Positions 6,906 through 9,105 of a stretch of 9,105 nucleotides of DNA are shown here, in pieces (the stretch's first letter is position 1; the number at the start of each line of letters is the position of its first letter). Source of the stretch: Caldilineaceae bacterium (GTDB lineage: Bacteria; Chloroflexota; Anaerolineae; Caldilineales; Caldilineaceae); assembly GCA_026645575.1 (NCBI GenBank), contig JAPKMW010000186.1, positions 1 through 9,105 of the forward strand, given 5' to 3'. The position numbers and the translations under genes are program-made. Under the pieces are notes generated by a model. That model was not told where the DNA came from. It ran no database searches and worked only from the letters and a program-made list of their open reading frames with translations.

Positions 6906-6974
6906 GGTGTTACCCAGTTGTCTAGACCTGTCGGGTTTTGGAAACCCGACAGGTCTAGACAACTGGGTAACACC
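6906..6974. repeat. Perfect 69-nt palindrome
   Basis: Two 33-nt arms (6906-6938 and 6942-6974) are perfectly complementary around a 3-nt TGG loop; the arms include TCTAGACCTGTCGGG and its complement. It would form a very stable RNA hairpin or DNA cruciform. There is no T-tract, no coding capacity and no transposase. It resembles palindromic repeats I associate with Chloroflexota genomes, but only one copy is present here. It lies 24 bp ahead of the glycosyltransferase start, in the expected leader or promoter region. Confidence 0.93.
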
Positions 6975-7123
6975 GATTGATTTACTTTTATCACAATCCC
7001 CGCGCCAAACGGGTGCGACAACTTTACTTTACACGAAACCCGCCTGTTACGCATTCTCCTTTCGACCCATTCCCGCTTAAAAAAGGTGAGCATTTTCCCC
7101 TAATTCCGCACCAACCACTAACG

Positions 7124-7266
7124 AGTTTCTGTTGCAAAAGGCCTTACCACCGCCAAGGGCGCGAAGCACGCCAAGCTTCGCAAAGATTTTTCGTTGATTT
7201 TCCTTTGCGAATCCTTCGCGAGCTTGGCGTGCTTGGCGGCAGAAATTGCGTTTCACAACAGAAACT
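7124..7266. repeat. Composite imperfect palindrome, MITE-like
   Basis: Nested inverted repeats: outer 11-bp ends AGTTTCTGTTG (7124-7134) and CAACAGAAACT (7256-7266), then inner arms 7150-7185 and 7203-7239. The inner arms share CCGCCAAG, CACGCCAAGC and TTCGCAAAG in order, but each has an extra GCGAAG-containing block at a different place. About 143 bp with terminal inverted repeats and no open frame fits a miniature non-autonomous element or a dispersed repeat. No obvious target-site duplication flanks it. Confidence 0.7.
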
Positions 7267-7357
7267 AACCAACTGGTACATCCGCAACAGAAAAACGATA
7301 CAGCTTATGGCAAAGTGAACGCGCAACGCAACCTTCAGGCAACGAAAGCGACGGAGT

Positions 7358-8926
7358 ATGGCAGATTGTGATGTGTTGGTGATCGGCGCCGGGCATAACG
7401 CCTTGGTCTGTGCCGGCTATTTGGCCAAGGCCGGCTACAAAGTCATCATGCTGGAACGACGCCACACCGTTGGCGGCGCGGTGGTGACAGAAGAGATCAT
7501 CCCCGGTTTCAAGTTCGACCTCGGCGGCTCGGCCCACATTCTCATTCATCATACCCCCATTGTCCAGGATCTAGAGTTGAGTCGCTACGGTCTGGAGTAC
7601 ATTGATCTCGACCCGCTCTTTTTTGCCCCCTTCCCCGATGGCAGCAGCATCACGATCTGGAAAGATCTGGATCGCACCTGTGAAAGCATTGCCGCTGTTT
7701 CCCCTCACGACGCCGAAGCGTATCGCACCTTTATCAAAACTTGGGAACCGCTGGCCCGCGGCATGGTTAACAGCTTTCTGGAACCACCCACTGCCAAAAA
7801 TCTGGTCAAAAATCTGGTACTGAACACCAGCAAAGGCAGCGACCGGTTTGAACGCCTCAGCGATATTTTGCGTGGCTATGGCCAGGTTTTGCGCCAACAA
7901 TTCCGTGATCCCAGAGTGCATGCGTTGATCGGTTGGATGGCGGCCCAATCCGGCCCGCCACCCAGCGAACCACTATCGGCCCCCTTTGCGCTCTGGCAAC
8001 CCATGTATCATCACAGCGGGATTCGGCGGCCCCGTGGCGGCTCCGGGATGTTGACCCAAGCGCTGGCCCGCATGATCCAAGCCCACGGCGGCCACATCAT
8101 TGCCGGGGCGCCGGTGGCCCGCATTCTCACCGAAAACGGTCGTGCGGTTGGGGCAGAGACAACGGGTGGCATCAAGGTGACGGCGCGGGCCGTGGTCTCC
8201 GGCGCGCACATTCATACAACCATGAAATTGCTGGCCGATCAACCGGTGCCAGATCGCGCCCAACGGTTGCTGCAACAGAGTCGCATTGGCAACGGCTTTG
8301 GCATGATCGTGCGCTATGCCATGCGCGAACTGCCCAATTACACCGCGCTACCATCACCAAACGATGGCGCTGCCGGCCCACAACATCAGGCGTTGCAATT
8401 TATCTGCCCCGATATGGCCTATTTGGAGCGTGCATATGGCGATTACTTGGGGGGAATGCCATCACGCGAACCGGCGTTGATCGCCATGACCTTTTCGGCA
8501 GCCGATCCCACCCTGGCGCCACCAGGGCAACACACCCTTTTTCTCTGGGGTCAATATTATCCGTATGAACTGGCGGATGGCTCCTCCTGGGATGTGATTG
8601 GCCAAGCGGTCGCCGACCAGATGTTAGAGACACTGGCGCGCTATGCCCCCAATGTCAAGGAGGCGGTGATTGGGCAACTGGTGGAACACCCGCTTTATTT
8701 GGAGCGCGAGTTGGGGCTATTGCGCGGCAATGTGATGCACCTGGAGATGTCCATTGACCAGATGTTTATGTTGCGGCCAGCCATCACCATGAGCAACTAC
8801 CGCGGGCCGTTGCCGGGTCTCTATTTGACCGGCGCCAGCACCCATCCCGGCGGGGGAATTATGGGCGCGGCGGGGCGCAATGCGGCGCAGGTGGTGTTGC
8901 AAGATTTGGCGCGACGAAAAGTGTAA
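7358..8926 (+). CDS. FAD-dependent oxidoreductase, CrtI/CrtO/PYROXD2 family
   Basis: A 522-residue flavoprotein of the phytoene desaturase superfamily. The N-terminal dinucleotide fold has G10-A-G12-H-N-A15, acidic E33 ending the second strand, and G39-G40. Conserved later blocks are [13 protein letters not shown] (224-236), [19 protein letters not shown] (387-405), [18 protein letters not shown] (457-473) and the C-terminal FAD motif [23 protein letters not shown] (488-510). From memory these blocks resemble cyanobacterial CrtO beta-carotene ketolase (about 540 residues) and PYROXD2-type proteins more than classical CrtI. The superfamily is near certain; ketolase activity is only possible. 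A GGAG lies just 1 nt before the ATG, a tight spacing, but this start gives the normal family N-terminus. No other carotenoid gene is in the window; a GT1 glycosyltransferase diverges on the left. Confidence 0.92.
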   Translation: MADCDVLVIGAGHNALVCAGYLAKAGYKVIMLERRHTVGGAVVTEEIIPGFKFDLGGSAHILIHHTPIVQDLELSRYGLEYIDLDPLFFAPFPDGSSITIWKDLDRTCESIAAVSPHDAEAYRTFIKTWEPLARGMVNSFLEPPTAKNLVKNLVLNTSKGSDRFERLSDILRGYGQVLRQQFRDPRVHALIGWMAAQSGPPPSEPLSAPFALWQPMYHHSGIRRPRGGSGMLTQALARMIQAHGGHIIAGAPVARILTENGRAVGAETTGGIKVTARAVVSGAHIHTTMKLLADQPVPDRAQRLLQQSRIGNGFGMIVRYAMRELPNYTALPSPNDGAAGPQHQALQFICPDMAYLERAYGDYLGGMPSREPALIAMTFSAADPTLAPPGQHTLFLWGQYYPYELADGSSWDVIGQAVADQMLETLARYAPNVKEAVIGQLVEHPLYLERELGLLRGNVMHLEMSIDQMFMLRPAITMSNYRGPLPGLYLTGASTHPGGGIMGAAGRNAAQVVLQDLARRKV

Positions 8927-8930
8927 ATAA

Positions 8931-9030
8931 TTAATGGAGAATGGAAAACGGTTAATTGTTACTGTGCGTCACCGGAAAACGCGGCTGCTCATACTGATAA
9001 TAACCATTAACCGTTCTCCGTTGACAATAT
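8931..9030. repeat. Imperfect palindromic repeat after the oxidoreductase gene
   Basis: TTAATGGAGAATGG...AACGGTTAAT on the left (8931-8956) faces ATTAACCGTTCTCCGTT (9006-9022) on the right. The perfect core is AACGGTTAAT (8947-8956) with ATTAACCGTT (9006-9015), and pairing with gaps extends outward (GGAGAA with TTCTCC) and inward. The loop is about 40 nt. It begins 4 bp after the stop codon and may shape the 3' end of the transcript, though no T-tract follows. The style resembles small AT-rich dispersed repeats. Confidence 0.65.
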
Positions 9031-9088
9031 AACCGATTATGCGAAATTGAAGGGAGTGGCGTTATCGTAGCCGTGGTAGTAAACTTCT

Positions 9089-9105
9089 AAGGAGAAGTCG
9101 CAAAT
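9089..9105 (+). promoter_or_regulatory. Ribosome-binding site of a gene starting at the window edge
   Basis: AAGGAG (9089-9094) is followed by a 9-nt spacer and then AT as the last two bases. If the next base is G, an ATG begins at 9104. The spacing is suitable, so a plus-strand gene probably starts here, but its identity cannot be seen. Confidence 0.45.

Larger units (their letters stand above)
6882..7357. other. Divergent intergenic region rich in palindromes
   Basis: This 476-bp gap separates the minus-strand glycosyltransferase and plus-strand oxidoreductase starts and should hold both promoters. It contains the 69-nt perfect palindrome, the composite palindrome at 7124-7266, and about 150 bp of unexplained sequence (6975-7123). 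I found no convincing -35/-10 pair for either gene. Open frames crossing it (for example 6878-7093 on minus) run through the palindrome and show no protein-like character. Confidence 0.75.

Noticed and set aside
6878..7093. Minus-strand open frame of 71 codons ahead of the glycosyltransferase
   Set aside because: Half of it is the perfect 69-nt palindrome, it overlaps the glycosyltransferase start, and the residues show no family resemblance.

Overview
The window is a moderately GC-rich bacterial segment with five complete protein-coding genes and no RNA gene or CRISPR array that I can see. Gene content and style suggest a Chloroflexota (Anaerolineae/Caldilineae-like) chromosome: a LacI regulator paired with a long family-5 solute-binding lipoprotein whose mature N-terminus has the 'SPML...LPPV..RLP.NP' signature typical of that group, a CrtO-like flavoprotein, and many intergenic palindromes of the kind common in those genomes. 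The phylum is an inference; no rRNA or marker gene is present.

Left block (about 1-3500, minus strand): a LacI-family repressor is followed after 51 bp by a secreted family-5 substrate-binding lipoprotein, probably one transcription unit. Its promoter is unusually clear: TTGACA, a 17-bp spacer, then TATTAT. The -10 box lies inside a 21-bp near-perfect palindrome (arms TTTTCAG/CTGAAAA), a strong candidate autoregulatory operator. The regulator's hinge lacks the usual Ala-Arg-x-Leu, and the palindrome lacks the usual central CpG, which fits. The block is bracketed by two copies of one long hairpin repeat (23-nt arms).

Middle block (about 3579-6881, minus strand): a GT1-type glycosyltransferase is followed after about 35 bp by a serine hydrolase of the class C beta-lactamase/penicillin-binding family with four C-terminal membrane helices. 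The hydrolase carries an in-frame copy of a short dispersed repeat, read as LRQAQGD, beside its catalytic core.

Right block (about 6882-9105, plus strand): a 476-bp divergent intergenic region holds a perfect 69-nt palindrome just ahead of the glycosyltransferase and a composite imperfect palindrome of about 143 bp. Next comes a CrtI/CrtO/PYROXD2-family FAD oxidoreductase, then another imperfect palindrome. The window ends with a ribosome-binding site that probably serves a gene starting at the edge.

Taken together, the left block looks like inducible uptake of an oligosaccharide or peptide. The middle and right blocks could act on a lipid such as a carotenoid (ketolation plus glycosylation), but that link rests only on proximity. 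Four unrelated palindrome families sit in the gaps between the inferred transcription units and none within them. I see no clearly new defence or mobile system. The regulator/operator pair and the palindromes are the most notable signals.
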